Below are positions 42,554-51,707 of a DNA stretch of 64,000 bases, piece after piece. A program made the translations under genes and the position numbers. The notes below the pieces were generated by a model. It had not been told where the DNA came from, did not search any database, and saw only the letters and a list, made by a program, of their open reading frames with translations. The DNA lies in NCBI GenBank assembly GCA_003058525.1, contig QBVD01000037.1, forward strand, positions 62,001-126,000. The letters run 5' to 3'. The stretch's first letter is position 1. Each line of letters opens with the position of its first letter. This stretch comes from a gamma proteobacterium symbiont of Ctena orbiculata (GTDB lineage: Bacteria > Pseudomonadota > Gammaproteobacteria > Chromatiales > Chromatiaceae).

Positions 42554-43033
42554 ATGGCTAAAAAAGCGAAAAAGAAAAATTCAGGTGGCGCCACAATCGC
42601 GCTGAACAAAAAAGCCAAGCATGACTTTTTCATCGAAGAGCGCTATGAGGCGGGCATCGCCTTGCAGGGATGGGAGGTAAAAAGCCTGCGTGAGGGTCGG
42701 GTACAGATCAAGGAGAGCTATATCACCATCAAAGAGGGTGAGGCCTTCCTGTTTGGCGCCCATATTGTCCCACTGAGTACTGCATCCACCCATATCCACC
42801 CGGATCCGACCCGTACCAGGAAACTGCTGCTCCACCGCAGTGAGTTGAACAAGCTTATCGGTCTGGTCGAGCGTAAAGGCTACACCCTGGTAGCCACAGC
42901 CATGTATTGGAAAAAGGGTTTGGCAAAGCTGGAGATCGGTCTCGCCAAGGGCAAGAAAATGCACGATAAGCGCACCACTGAAAAAGATCGTGACTGGAAA
43001 CGGGAAAAGGAGCGCCTGTTCAAGAAAGGTTAG
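42554..43033 (+). CDS. smpB: SsrA-binding protein SmpB
   Basis: A 159-aa OB-fold RNA-binding protein of trans-translation. Signatures: [40 protein letters not shown] and [20 protein letters not shown]. The C-terminal tail [20 protein letters not shown] is the part that folds in the decoding centre. It is followed 65 bp later by its partner tmRNA. Confidence 0.98.
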   Translation: MAKKAKKKNSGGATIALNKKAKHDFFIEERYEAGIALQGWEVKSLREGRVQIKESYITIKEGEAFLFGAHIVPLSTASTHIHPDPTRTRKLLLHRSELNKLIGLVERKGYTLVATAMYWKKGLAKLEIGLAKGKKMHDKRTTEKDRDWKREKERLFKKG

Positions 43034-43073
43034 GCTTCTGTCTTCAAGGTATACAAGGAACTAACCACTCACT

Positions 43074-43079
43074 TATAAT
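43074..43079 (+). promoter_or_regulatory. -10 box of ssrA promoter
   Basis: Perfect TATAAT 20 bp before the mature tmRNA 5' end, with no convincing -35. A start about 12 bases before the mature end fits tmRNA precursor processing. Confidence 0.6.
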
Positions 43080-43098
43080 GTCTATTCACTTACCGTAT

Positions 43099-43464
43099 GG
43101 GGGCGACGTAGGCTTCGACGGGGGTTGCAAAACCTATAGTGCATGCCGAGGCGCAGAGTACCTCGTAAATCCAACTGCAAACTTATAGTTGCCAACGACG
43201 ACAACTACGCACTCGCTGCTTAATACCCAGTAGGGTGCCGTCTGACTGGAGCCGTGCCTATGCGTCCAGCATTTCAGGCGTCATATCTCATAGGATCGCA
43301 TTGAAGCTCGTCCGGGGCGGAGATGTTAAAACCTTACCGGGATCGCTTGTCACATACCCTGCCCATCGGGTAGTGACCGGTTAAATACAATAGACAGGGC
43401 TAAGCATGTAGAACTCTGGGCAGAGGACTCGCGGACGGCGGTTCAAATCCGCCCGCCTCCACCA
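43099..43464 (+). ncRNA. ssrA: Transfer-messenger RNA (tmRNA)
   Basis: One-piece tmRNA of 366 nt. The 5' acceptor GGGGGCG pairs with CGCCTCC at the 3' end, followed by ACCA. The T arm is GGCGGTTCAAATCCGCC. The tag reading frame at 43191-43223 encodes ANDDNYALAA and a TAA stop, very close to the E. coli tag with ANDENYALAA. The conserved start TTCGACGGGGGTTGCAAAAC and the AAGCATGTAGAACT segment are present. Rescues stalled ribosomes with SmpB. Confidence 0.98.
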
Positions 43465-43499
43465 AATCACTATCTAAATATAATCGATAACCTACATAT

Positions 43500-43522
43500 A
43501 CCCGTGCAATACGGGTTTTTTT
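43500..43522 (+). terminator. Rho-independent terminator of ssrA
   Basis: ACCCGT pairs with ACGGGT over GCAAT, followed by seven T in all. Thirty-five bases after the tmRNA 3' end. Confidence 0.88.
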
Positions 43523-43903
43523 GTATCTATATTTTGTGCTACACAGACCATTGAGACTGCCCCAAATGTTACACGTTACAGTGTAGTTTCAGTGTCACCT
43601 TGGCAAATGTCAGCGGCACTTTTTAGGGTAAGACACTCGAACTCACAGAATGGGTGTGATTATCTGTAAGGGCAAATCGGATAATAAACCTGAATGCCGT
43701 CACATATATCGACATCCAGCTCTCTATGCGGATGACTCGCCGACAGCGGCTCGATTAAGCGATTTCAGAATGGCAACAGCTTGTTTGCAATTATCCAGTA
43801 GTCACTAGTCGGGTTGCCGAGGTGGTTCGCAGAAAATGATGAGTCCTATCGAACGATACTTCTTTAATTGTTCGTATGTACACATCACATATACAGGAAG
43901 AAC
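43523..43903. other. Non-coding gap after ssrA
   Basis: No credible gene. Short open frames near 43570-43640 and 43650-43807 lack ribosome-binding sites and family features. The 3' end of ssrA is a common integration site, but no second copy of its last 20 bases was seen downstream, so no island boundary can be drawn. Confidence 0.5.
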
Positions 43904-44314
43904 ATGATAGGCAATAAACTGGAACTGAGAACACCGGATGAAGCTGAGATCATCTATTACGAGGCCTTTATGCGTTGTGATCAGCAATTGATGGCGGCAC
44001 TGTGGGCCGATGGGGATGTGGTCTGCATCCATCCCGGCGCCGGCGCAATTGTCGGCCATGAAAAGGTAGTGCAAAGCTGGTCGAATATCTTTAGTGGTGC
44101 GCAGCGTCCAGATATAAGATACCAAGTGGTTAAAACTGCACTCTCGGGTGACCTGGCGGTACACCTTGTGACCGAGGAGATTTCAACCGGTGATGAGGCA
44201 TATGCATTGATATTGGCCACCAATGTCTATCAAAAGTTCGAGGGTGGCTGGTTGATGGTCCAGCATCATGCTTCAATGGTCCAGGCGGGGCGATCTCAAC
44301 ATACCCTTCAATGA
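43904..44314 (+). CDS. SnoaL-like / DUF4440 family protein
   Basis: A 136-aa cytosolic protein with an NTF2-like fold: PDEAEIIYYEAFMRCDQQLM, then AALWADGDVVCIHPGAG, IVGHEKVVQSWSNIF, and the closing NVYQKFEGGWLMVQHHASMV. The WADGDVVCIHPGAG-type loop is typical of a ketosteroid isomerase-like subgroup found in Proteobacteria. ATG 43904 has AGGAAG five bases upstream, so the frame's earlier start at 43868 is rejected. Substrate unknown. Alone between ssrA and the EPS region. Confidence 0.85.
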   Translation: MIGNKLELRTPDEAEIIYYEAFMRCDQQLMAALWADGDVVCIHPGAGAIVGHEKVVQSWSNIFSGAQRPDIRYQVVKTALSGDLAVHLVTEEISTGDEAYALILATNVYQKFEGGWLMVQHHASMVQAGRSQHTLQ

Positions 44315-44402
44315 TCCATCAATCCAGGGTATCCAAGGATCCATGCCGGACTTTCTTGTACGGTTGGTATAAACAACCGCATGGTAGTTTCGTGAAGGAT
44401 GA

Positions 44403-44449
44403 GGCGGAATGACTGGAATACCCGTGACCCATCAATCGGATATTCCGCC
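44403..44449. repeat. Inverted repeat
   Basis: GGCGGAAT (44403-44410) and ATTCCGCC (44442-44449) are perfect complements across 31 bases in the gap after the SnoaL-like gene. No T-tract follows. Role unknown. Confidence 0.4.
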
Positions 44450-44574
44450 AACTGCCGCACAAATTCCGAATACCACACTTGCCCGCTTGGTCAGACTCTA
44501 ACCTACCATTCAATCCGTCGCAATCAGCACGATAACAGGGCGTTCAGCAATCATGCCATCATGCGTATAAAAAG

Positions 44575-44748
44575 TTAGTGATGGCTGATCAGTACATTCT
44601 CCAGTTTGTTAACATCCAGAAAACGCTGATACATACGAATCATTTCCCTGTCGTGTTCGTTGATTGGCGGCGTGTGCTCAGAGATCCTTTTTTCATAATA
44701 GTCACGTCGATCATCAGACGAGATAGCGAAGAGTTTCACGTAGTTCAT
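44575..44748 (-). CDS. Small hypothetical protein, 57 aa
   Basis: A short gene with GGAGG five bases before ATG 44748, the best ribosome-binding site of this stretch. The peptide begins MNYVKLFAISSDDRRDYYEK, is rich in charged residues (EHDREMIRMYQRFLDVNK) and ends ENVLISHH. No signal or membrane segment. It looks helical and soluble. I recognise no family. A perfect 16-bp palindrome lies 55 bp upstream and may be an operator. An overlapping plus-strand frame (44578-44901) has no ribosome-binding site and is judged a shadow. Confidence 0.6.
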   Translation of the reverse strand: MNYVKLFAISSDDRRDYYEKRISEHTPPINEHDREMIRMYQRFLDVNKLENVLISHH

Positions 44749-44802
44749 ATTCGCCTCCAGGTAGTCTTTTCACGTACATTAGGCGGGATTGAAACTACTA
44801 AA

Positions 44803-44818
44803 CAAATCTTAAGATTTG
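44803..44818. promoter_or_regulatory. Perfect 16-bp palindrome, possible operator
   Basis: CAAATCTTAAGATTTG is a perfect dyad 55 bp upstream of the start of the 57-aa gene on the minus strand. Its size suits a dimeric regulator. No regulator was identified. Confidence 0.4.
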
Positions 44819-44966
44819 CTGAAGGTCGAATATCAATATTGGGGCAAAAAAGTAATTATGTGATTAATTTCACACACTACTGCACACCTCACCCTGACTA
44901 ACGCAAACGGGTAGCATGCAGTGTCATAAACAAGCCGATTATCACTTACCTTATATAGGTGAAAGG

Positions 44967-44989
44967 CCGCTTTTTAGTCAGAAAAGCGG
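44967..44989. terminator. Hairpin, possible terminator of the manC transcript
   Basis: CCGCTTTT pairs with AAAAGCGG over seven bases. It lies 93 bp beyond the manC stop on the minus strand. The stem's own T residues provide a weak U-run on either strand. Confidence 0.45.
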
Positions 44990-45081
44990 TCTTCACGGTA
45001 TATGGGCAGACTGGGATATAAGTAATTTATAATGAGGCAATATCCTAAATGTGCAATGATCACAGACCATGAGTCATTGCT

Positions 45082-46503
45082 TCAGCAGTTGTCCCTGCCA
45101 TACTCATCCGAAAATCTGACGATATCGTCCTCGCCCAGATAACTGCCGGTCTGCACCTCGACGATCTCAAGCGGGATCAAACCGGGATTGGTCAATCGAT
45201 GCTTGGTGCCTAACGGGATATAAACCGACTGATCCTCTGTCAGTAAGATTTCCTTCTCCCCTTTAGTGATTTGCGCCGTTCCCTTGACGACCACCCAATG
45301 CTCTGCCCGATGATGGTGTTGCTGCAGTGAGAGACTGGCGCCTGGATTGACGACAATGCGTTTGACCTTGAATCGATCGCACTCATCCACCGTCTCGTAG
45401 TTTCCCCACGGCCGGTAGACCCTGACATGACTGATGTACTCGCATCTGCCCGAAGCCTTCAACTCCTCCACAATCCCTTTTACATCCTGGACATGAGATT
45501 TATCCGCCACCAGGACCGCATCAGCGGTTTCAACGACGATCACATTATCAAGACCAATGCCGGCGATCATCCGGTTCTCGCTGCGTAGATAGCTGTTGCT
45601 GACCCCTTTTATCAGCACATCGCCCTGGAGCACATTGCCATTGTTTCCCTCCTCCACCGAGACATCCGCCAAAGCCGACCAGGACCCTACATCGCTCCAA
45701 CCGGCATCCATGGGAACGACTACGGATTTCGCCGTCTTCTCCATCACCGCGTAATCAATCGATTCCGCGGGACAGGCGTTAAAGGCCTCCTTGTCGAGAC
45801 GCAGAAAGTCCAAGTCGGTTTTTATCAGCTCGCATGCCCGGGTGGTAGCCTGCAGGATATCAGGGTGGAACTGTTCAAGCTCCTGCAGATAGGCATCGGC
45901 CCGGAACACGAACATACCGCTGTTCCAATAGAAATCACCCGAGGCCAGATAGCCTTTCGCCGTTTCCAGATTGGGTTTCTCAACAAACTCGGCAACCGGG
46001 AAGGCCCCGGAAGATAAGGATGTATCCTGCTTGCGGATATAGCCGTAACCGGTTTCAGGTTTATCGGGCACAATGCCGAATGTCACCAGGCTACCGTCAT
46101 CCACACTCTCTAAGCCTTGCGACATCGCCGCCACGAATTGCCTATTATCTAGAATTACATGGTCGGAAGGCGTTACCACCAACACAGCATCCTTGTCCTT
46201 TGATAAGGCATAAAGTGCAGCACAGGCGATAGCAGGTGCAGTATTTCTACCGATCGGTTCCAGCATAATACCAAGCGACGTTATATTGAGTTGACGCATC
46301 TGTTCCGCAACCATAAACCGATGTTCCTCATTGCAGACAATTAGCGCATCCCCTGCACCAGATATTCCTGACATACGCTCCAACGTCTGCTGAAAGAGGG
46401 ATTTTTCATCGTTGAGCGGAATAAACTGTTTAGGATAGGCGCTTCTTGAGAGGGGCCACAGCCGGGTTCCCGATCCACCTGATAAAATGACAGGGATAAT
46501 CAT
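45082..46503 (-). CDS. manC: Mannose-1-phosphate guanylyltransferase / mannose-6-phosphate isomerase
   Basis: A 473-aa bifunctional ManC/AlgA-type enzyme giving GDP-mannose. The nucleotidyltransferase domain begins MIIPVILSGGSGTRLWPLSR with SAYPKQFIPL, then VTPSDHVI, FVEKPNLETAKGYL and WNSGMFVF. The C-terminal cupin isomerase domain (about 350-473) has RVYRPWGNYETVDEC and QQHHHRAEHWVVVKGTAQIT. ATG 46503 has GGAG seven bases upstream and overlaps the stop of the upstream phosphomannomutase (ATGA), so the pair is coupled. Confidence 0.96.
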   Translation of the reverse strand: MIIPVILSGGSGTRLWPLSRSAYPKQFIPLNDEKSLFQQTLERMSGISGAGDALIVCNEEHRFMVAEQMRQLNITSLGIMLEPIGRNTAPAIACAALYALSKDKDAVLVVTPSDHVILDNRQFVAAMSQGLESVDDGSLVTFGIVPDKPETGYGYIRKQDTSLSSGAFPVAEFVEKPNLETAKGYLASGDFYWNSGMFVFRADAYLQELEQFHPDILQATTRACELIKTDLDFLRLDKEAFNACPAESIDYAVMEKTAKSVVVPMDAGWSDVGSWSALADVSVEEGNNGNVLQGDVLIKGVSNSYLRSENRMIAGIGLDNVIVVETADAVLVADKSHVQDVKGIVEELKASGRCEYISHVRVYRPWGNYETVDECDRFKVKRIVVNPGASLSLQQHHHRAEHWVVVKGTAQITKGEKEILLTEDQSVYIPLGTKHRLTNPGLIPLEIVEVQTGSYLGEDDIVRFSDEYGRDNC

Positions 46504-47996
46504 CGTGTTCTCCAACCTTCGAGAAGGTTTATGCAGATTTTATTCATTTCTTGTGCTCGCGCCTCACTGACAGATTCAGTATAACAACGCATTTCAGGCG
46601 CGTTCCCTGATGGCCGTATGTGCACGATATCACCACCGAAAAAGGTAATACGCACACCATCGGTATGGTCTATTGTTGAAACGCTGCCGAATGTGTTCTT
46701 GAACTCACTCTCAACAGTCTGTATATCGGCAGCGGGCTCACCTGTTTGAAAACGTGCCAACATACGTTGGCTGAGCTCAGTGGGAAATGCCTTTAACCGA
46801 TCACTGTAGGTATAACGTGGCGGCAGTTGCCGGACTAATTCCGATATCCTCAAACCTTGTCGTTTCGCATGCAGCAGTATGGTCAGGATAACAATCATGG
46901 CATCGCGGGTAGGCAATGGAGCAAGTTCACCACCATCAAACAGCAGACTGTCGGCAGTGAGAAATCCGCCATTGGCCTCATAGCCAACCACCGCATTTCT
47001 GCCTTGTCGCAACAGGGACTGCATCGCCTCGATGACAAAAGGCGAGCCTATTCGGGTACGTTTTACACCGGCGAATTTATCCGATAACTCAAGCACACTG
47101 TTACTGCTGACAGGGGTCACGACCCAGGTGGCTTTCAGATAGTCGGCACAGAGAATACCGGCAACGTCCCCACGCAGCCATTGACCATGTTCATCGCTTA
47201 TCAGGGGACGATCACCATCACCATCGGTGGAAACGATGGTATCGAGGGCATGTTCCTTGGACCATCGTCTGGCCAGCGCCACATCCTCGGATCTGATGGC
47301 TTCCGTGTCGACCGGTACAAAAGCATCCGAGAATCCTAAACGGACAACCCTTGCCCCCAACCCCTCAAGGATCCGCACCAAATGGGAACGGGCCACGCCG
47401 GAATGTTCATACACACCCACATACAGACCCGAAAGCGCATCATGCCCGAGGCAGTTCAGATACCGTTGGACATAAAACTCACTGGCCGAATCATCCACCT
47501 CAGGTAGCCGCGGTGATTGTACAAACCGATCCCCATCAAACAGGGATTCGTCAAGCACGATCAGCTGTTGCCGAATCCCCGCTTCATCCTGTTTCAGAAT
47601 CTCACCATCCGGTCTGTTGAATTTGATACCGTTACGGTCATCAGGGATATGGCTACCAGTCACCATGATGGTCGCTATGCCCTGATGCAGACCATACAAC
47701 GCAATCGCCGGTGAAGGGATGAAACCGCAATTGACTGGTTTGTATCCGCACTCAATGGCCGCCTTGCACACCGCCGCCATGATTCTTGGTGTGCTTGAAC
47801 GAAGATCACCTGCAAAAGCCACGGAATCACCCGTTGAAATCATGCCCTCGGCATTCAGGTAGTTGAGAAAGGCGCAGGTGTAAGCAAAACAGATCCGATC
47901 CGTCATTGCATCCACCAGACCGCGGGCGCCGCTGGTACCAAACTTCACACCCGATTGTTCCATCAGCGTGGCGATAGAGAGGTTCTTATTATTCAT
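46500..47996 (-). CDS. manB: Phosphomannomutase (alpha-D-phosphohexomutase family)
   Basis: A 498-aa phosphohexomutase: VKFGTSGARGLVDAMTDRIC, the phosphoserine loop IMVTGSHIPDDRNGIKF, metal site VSTDGDGDRPLISDEHG, sugar loop GYEANGGFL and phosphate loop RPSGNAPEMRCYTES. It should convert mannose-6-P to mannose-1-P for ManC, encoded just downstream with a 4-bp overlap. The active Ser is followed by HIP rather than the commoner HNP, a known variant in some members. The substrate is inferred from context. Confidence 0.9.
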   Translation of the reverse strand: MNNKNLSIATLMEQSGVKFGTSGARGLVDAMTDRICFAYTCAFLNYLNAEGMISTGDSVAFAGDLRSSTPRIMAAVCKAAIECGYKPVNCGFIPSPAIALYGLHQGIATIMVTGSHIPDDRNGIKFNRPDGEILKQDEAGIRQQLIVLDESLFDGDRFVQSPRLPEVDDSASEFYVQRYLNCLGHDALSGLYVGVYEHSGVARSHLVRILEGLGARVVRLGFSDAFVPVDTEAIRSEDVALARRWSKEHALDTIVSTDGDGDRPLISDEHGQWLRGDVAGILCADYLKATWVVTPVSSNSVLELSDKFAGVKRTRIGSPFVIEAMQSLLRQGRNAVVGYEANGGFLTADSLLFDGGELAPLPTRDAMIVILTILLHAKRQGLRISELVRQLPPRYTYSDRLKAFPTELSQRMLARFQTGEPAADIQTVESEFKNTFGSVSTIDHTDGVRITFFGGDIVHIRPSGNAPEMRCYTESVSEARAQEMNKICINLLEGWRTR

Positions 47997-48130
47997 ATCT
48001 ATCGATAGTTACTCAGTCTGATTGAAAAATTGAGATCATGAGTAAGCAATTTTAGGCGATTTTCAGGGATATGGGGCAGGCCATAGATCGATATAGACAA
48101 TCTGCAGCATATCACAGCCTGCAGTGGATG

Positions 48131-49105
48131 CTATTTCTTGTTGTAGTATTTTTTAAAAAGCAGTTTTGCGGACTCACGATTAAAGCTGGTGATCCTGTGA
48201 TCGTTGATATCGGCAGCTGACTGTTGATGTTCCGATGCAACAGATGGTTGTTGATTGAATGGATGCGCACCTTGAGCCGCAGGCGTTTCGTCTGACTGTT
48301 CTACGGCAGCATGCTTATCCTTCAGCACTTTGGCGACCAGGGCACTATCCAACAGCAGTTTCTGGTCGGCAAACCCATACACAAGCGAGGTATCGCAAAG
48401 GGTATTGATGATACGCGGGATGCCATGACTGGTCTGATAGATAAGCTTTATCGCATTGCGAGTGAACAGCGGCTTGTTACGCCCGGCAAGCTTGAGACGC
48501 TGAAAGATATAGTATCGCGTCTCATCTTCATTCAGCGCTTGAAGATGGTAATCCACCGAAACACGCTGCTGAAACTGGAGCAGATCCCTATGCTTGAGCA
48601 GTGACCGAAGCTGCGGTTGCCCCACCAGAATTATCTGTAGCACCTGGTGCTTGTCCGCATTGATATTGGATAGCAGTCGCAGCTCCTCCAGCACATCAGG
48701 TTGAAGATTCTGCGCCTCGTCTATGATCAGTACAGTTCTTTTATTGCTGGCATACTGGTCGATAAGAAACTGGGTGAAGAGATCGTACAGGCCGACTTTT
48801 TGTGTTTCCCTGTAATCGAGGTTAAAGGCAAAAAGCAGCCATTGCAGCAACTCCCCCATGTCGTGATGACTGCTGCTGACGAGTCCAACGGTAATGTCTT
48901 CATCAAGCTGATTGAGCAAGTGACGAATCAGGGTAGTCTTGCCACTGCCGACCTCGCCTGTAACCACGGTAAAGCCCGCCTGACTGACCAGGCCATATTC
49001 CAATGCGGTATAAGCGGCGCTGTGCTTTTTCCCTAATACCAAAAATTCGGGATCCGGGAGCAGGCTGAATGGCTTCTCGGTTAATCCATAAAACTTTTCA
49101 TACAT
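48131..49105 (-). CDS. ExeA-like AAA ATPase, exosortase-locus associated type
   Basis: A 324-aa ATPase. It begins MYEKFYGLTEKPFSLLPDPE, a start shared by GspA/ExeA ATPases and by the ATPase of PEP-CTERM/EPS loci. Walker A is FTVVTGEVGSGKTTLIRHLL, Walker B TVLIIDEAQNLQPDVLEELR, sensor LQIILVGQPQLRSLL, and the arginine/winged-helix part GIPRIINTLCDTSLVYGF. The last 50 residues are variable and lack the peptidoglycan-binding domain of ExeA. Between phosphomannomutase and rfbD on the same strand, which favours an EPS role. Confidence 0.85.
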   Translation of the reverse strand: MYEKFYGLTEKPFSLLPDPEFLVLGKKHSAAYTALEYGLVSQAGFTVVTGEVGSGKTTLIRHLLNQLDEDITVGLVSSSHHDMGELLQWLLFAFNLDYRETQKVGLYDLFTQFLIDQYASNKRTVLIIDEAQNLQPDVLEELRLLSNINADKHQVLQIILVGQPQLRSLLKHRDLLQFQQRVSVDYHLQALNEDETRYYIFQRLKLAGRNKPLFTRNAIKLIYQTSHGIPRIINTLCDTSLVYGFADQKLLLDSALVAKVLKDKHAAVEQSDETPAAQGAHPFNQQPSVASEHQQSAADINDHRITSFNRESAKLLFKKYYNKK

Positions 49106-49339
49106 CCGTTCTACAATCTCTGGGCTTACATTTTTCCATCAATGGGTAGTCTGTCTATTGTCTCATGCCATCATAAGATCGAGCAATGCCTTGTCCAGCA
49201 CTAAAAAACCAGAGTAAAGCTTTGATTTTACTAAGCATTCAACCATTCAACAAACAACCTGGGGAAATAATACATGAGCCTACCACCAACCCCAAAATCA
49301 AGCCAGACTATCCCACCTGGCCTTGAACTCGTTGATCAG

Positions 49340-50239
49340 TCAGATAAATCGATCAGCCATGCACTGTTGTAACGAATCCTGCCAATCGGGCAGCTGCAGA
49401 CCAAACGCCTGATTCAGTTTGCTGTTGTCGAGCACAGAATAGGCAGGACGTTTCGCGGGTGTCGGATAGTTCTCCGTCGAGGTCGGCTGCACGTTGCACG
49501 AGACATCCATCAATTCCAATATGCTCTGTGCAAAACCAAACCAACTGGTTTCACCTGCCGCTGTCATGTGATAAAGACCCAGTTGCGGGGCTGTCCCTTC
49601 AGCAGACATTCGCAATTGATGTACGATCTGCGCGGTGGCTTCCGCAATCATCCGGCTCCAGGTTGGCGCGCCGATCTGATCATCCACCACTGAAAGCTGC
49701 CCCTTTTCCCTGAACAGGCGCATCATGGTCAGCATGAAATTATGTCCATAATTGCCGTATACCCAGCTGGTACGCAACACCAGGGCATCGGCACCTGTCG
49801 CCAGAAGTCGTTGCTCACCCTCCAACTTGGTCTGGCCATAGACACTGAGTGGCGATGCTGCATCCTCTTCCCTGTATGGTCTGTCGCTGGTACCGGAAAA
49901 GACAAAATCGGTCGAGTAGTGAATTACTTTGGCGCCCAGTTCCGCGGCCAGTTGGCCTAGCAATTCAGGCGCATCTGCATTCAATCGGCGGGAGAGATCG
50001 ACTTCGGTTTCAGCCTTGTCCACCGCCGTATGGGCCGCTGCGTTGATAATGTAATCGGGCGCAATCTGCCTAACAGTTTCCCTAACGGCCTTTGCATCCA
50101 GCAGATCCAACGGCAAACCACCCTGTCCGGAAAGGGTTGTATTGACAACCTCGCTTATCACACCCAGCGTGCGCTGCAACTCCCAGCCTACCTGACCATC
50201 GCTACCTAGAAGAAGTACTTTCGGTTTATTGTCAATCAT
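49340..50239 (-). CDS. rfbD: dTDP-4-dehydrorhamnose reductase
   Basis: A 299-aa SDR enzyme for the last step of dTDP-L-rhamnose synthesis. NAD(P)-binding VLLLGSDGQVGWELQRTLG is at the N-terminus; DYIINAAAHTAVDKAETEVD and the YxxxK motif in SPLSVYGQTKLEGEQRLL follow, then RTSWVYGNYGHNFMLTMMRL. It overlaps rfbC by 4 bp and is the last gene of the rfbBACD run. Confidence 0.96.
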   Translation of the reverse strand: MIDNKPKVLLLGSDGQVGWELQRTLGVISEVVNTTLSGQGGLPLDLLDAKAVRETVRQIAPDYIINAAAHTAVDKAETEVDLSRRLNADAPELLGQLAAELGAKVIHYSTDFVFSGTSDRPYREEDAASPLSVYGQTKLEGEQRLLATGADALVLRTSWVYGNYGHNFMLTMMRLFREKGQLSVVDDQIGAPTWSRMIAEATAQIVHQLRMSAEGTAPQLGLYHMTAAGETSWFGFAQSILELMDVSCNVQPTSTENYPTPAKRPAYSVLDNSKLNQAFGLQLPDWQDSLQQCMADRFI

Positions 50240-50814
50240 GCTGTTGATTGCCTGTCAAGTTGATAGGGCGGCAGCTGCTCCTTGGAGATCTCACTCAATA
50301 AAGGGGCATTACGGTCCTTTTCGGCCAGCACCGGGCTTAACGTCCCTGGCCACTCGATGCCGATCTGCGGGTCATCCCAACGTATGGAAAACTGTGTTTC
50401 CGGATGATAGTAATCAGTGCATTTATAGGTGAAGATTGCATCTTCACTCAACACCAGATAGCCATGTGCAAATCCAACAGGTACGTAGAGCTGATGGTGA
50501 TTTGTTTCAGACAGGTGTACGCCGACCCATTGACCAAACCAGGGCGACCCCTGACGCACATCCACAGCGACATCGAACACCTCGCCACGGATAACCTGCA
50601 CCAGTTTGCCCTGGCCATAGGGATTCTGGATATGCAGGCCGCGTAATACGCCCTTTTGAGAATAGGCCTGATTATCCTGCACAAAATCCCTGGGTACACC
50701 CAGTTGTTGATAACGTTCAGCCTGCCAGCTCTCCATAAACCATCCCCGTTGATCGCCAAAACGCTGGGGGTTCAGCAGCACCACTTCCGGGATCTTTGTC
50801 GGTGTCACATCCAT
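50236..50814 (-). CDS. rfbC: dTDP-4-dehydrorhamnose 3,5-epimerase
   Basis: A 192-aa cupin epimerase. Seen: PEVVLLNPQRFGDQRGWFME, catalytic His in GVLRGLHIQNPYGQGKLVQV, EVFDVAVDVRQGSPWFGQWV, and the Tyr-containing FAHGYLVLSEDAIFTYKCTD. Starts 2 bp after rfbA. Confidence 0.97.
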   Translation of the reverse strand: MDVTPTKIPEVVLLNPQRFGDQRGWFMESWQAERYQQLGVPRDFVQDNQAYSQKGVLRGLHIQNPYGQGKLVQVIRGEVFDVAVDVRQGSPWFGQWVGVHLSETNHHQLYVPVGFAHGYLVLSEDAIFTYKCTDYYHPETQFSIRWDDPQIGIEWPGTLSPVLAEKDRNAPLLSEISKEQLPPYQLDRQSTA

Positions 50815-50816
50815 AG

Positions 50817-51707
50817 TTACATCTTTCTCTCACACAAGCTGAGCAGATATTGCCCATAACCATTCTTACTCAGTGCATCACCCATACGCTTTAGCGCCGC
50901 GATGTCGATCCAATCCTGACTGAATGCAATCTCTTCCGGACAGGCTATCTTCAAACCCTGCCTTAACTCAATGGTCTCGATAAAATTACTGGCTTGAATG
51001 AGACTTTCATGGGTCCCGGTATCGAGCCAGGCGATACCCCGTCCCATCTTCTCCAACTGCAGCGAACCCTGATCAAGATAGAGCTTGTTGAGGTCTGTGA
51101 TCTCCAGTTCACCTCGCGTGGACGGTTTCAGTGAGGTCGCCAGTTCGGTGACCTGCTCATCATAGAAATAGAGTCCTGTAACCGCATAATTGGATTTAGG
51201 ATCAGCCGGTTTCTCCTCGATGCCGATTACCTGGCCATCCTGACCAAACTCAACCACGCCATAGCGTTCCGGATCCTTGACCCAATAACCAAAAACCGTC
51301 GCCCCAGTGGTCATTGAAGCAGCACGTTTCAGTGATTCCACCAAGCCTTGTCCATAGTAAATGTTGTCGCCAAGAATCAAACAACAAGGCTCGCCGGCGA
51401 TGAAAGCCCTTCCAATGATAAAGGCCTGGGCCAATCCTCCGGGCTCCGGTTGTACCGCATAATGGATGGTTATCCCCCACTGACTTCCATCACCCAGCAG
51501 CCCCTTGAATAAGGTGGCATCCTGCGGTGTGGTAATGATAAGAACCTCTCTGATTCCCGCCAACATCAATGTGGTTAGCGGGTAGTAGATCATCGGCTTG
51601 TCATACACAGGCAACAGCTGTTTCGAGATCGTCAGGGTGAGTGGATGAAGACGGGTTCCCGAACCACCGGCCAGAATAATACCCTTTTTAACCTGTTTAT
51701 CCGACAT
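50817..51707 (-). CDS. rfbA: Glucose-1-phosphate thymidylyltransferase
   Basis: A 296-aa RmlA enzyme forming dTDP-glucose. [20 protein letters not shown] with [16 protein letters not shown] at the N-terminus, then [33 protein letters not shown] and [20 protein letters not shown]. Its ATG shares a base with the rfbB stop, so translation is coupled. Confidence 0.98.
   Translation of the reverse strand: MSDKQVKKGIILAGGSGTRLHPLTLTISKQLLPVYDKPMIYYPLTTLMLAGIREVLIITTPQDATLFKGLLGDGSQWGITIHYAVQPEPGGLAQAFIIGRAFIAGEPCCLILGDNIYYGQGLVESLKRAASMTTGATVFGYWVKDPERYGVVEFGQDGQVIGIEEKPADPKSNYAVTGLYFYDEQVTELATSLKPSTRGELEITDLNKLYLDQGSLQLEKMGRGIAWLDTGTHESLIQASNFIETIELRQGLKIACPEEIAFSQDWIDIAALKRMGDALSKNGYGQYLLSLCERKM

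Larger units (their letters stand above)
44749..45081. other. Non-coding gap before manC with palindrome and hairpin
   Basis: A+T-rich DNA without a gene. It contains the palindrome at 44803-44818 and the hairpin at 44967-44989. It probably carries the promoter of the 57-aa gene and the 3' end of the manC transcript. Confidence 0.5.

Noticed and set aside
44578-44901. 107-codon plus-strand frame before manC
   Set aside because: No ribosome-binding site and it overlaps the better-supported 57-aa gene on the minus strand.
43441-45081. Possible genomic island integrated at the 3' end of ssrA
   Set aside because: No integrase gene and no second copy of the ssrA 3' end were found, so there is no evidence for an island.
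49274-49372. 32-aa plus-strand frame preceded by GGGGAAAT
   Set aside because: Overlaps the 3' end of rfbD on the other strand; the peptide is low-complexity and has no supporting context.
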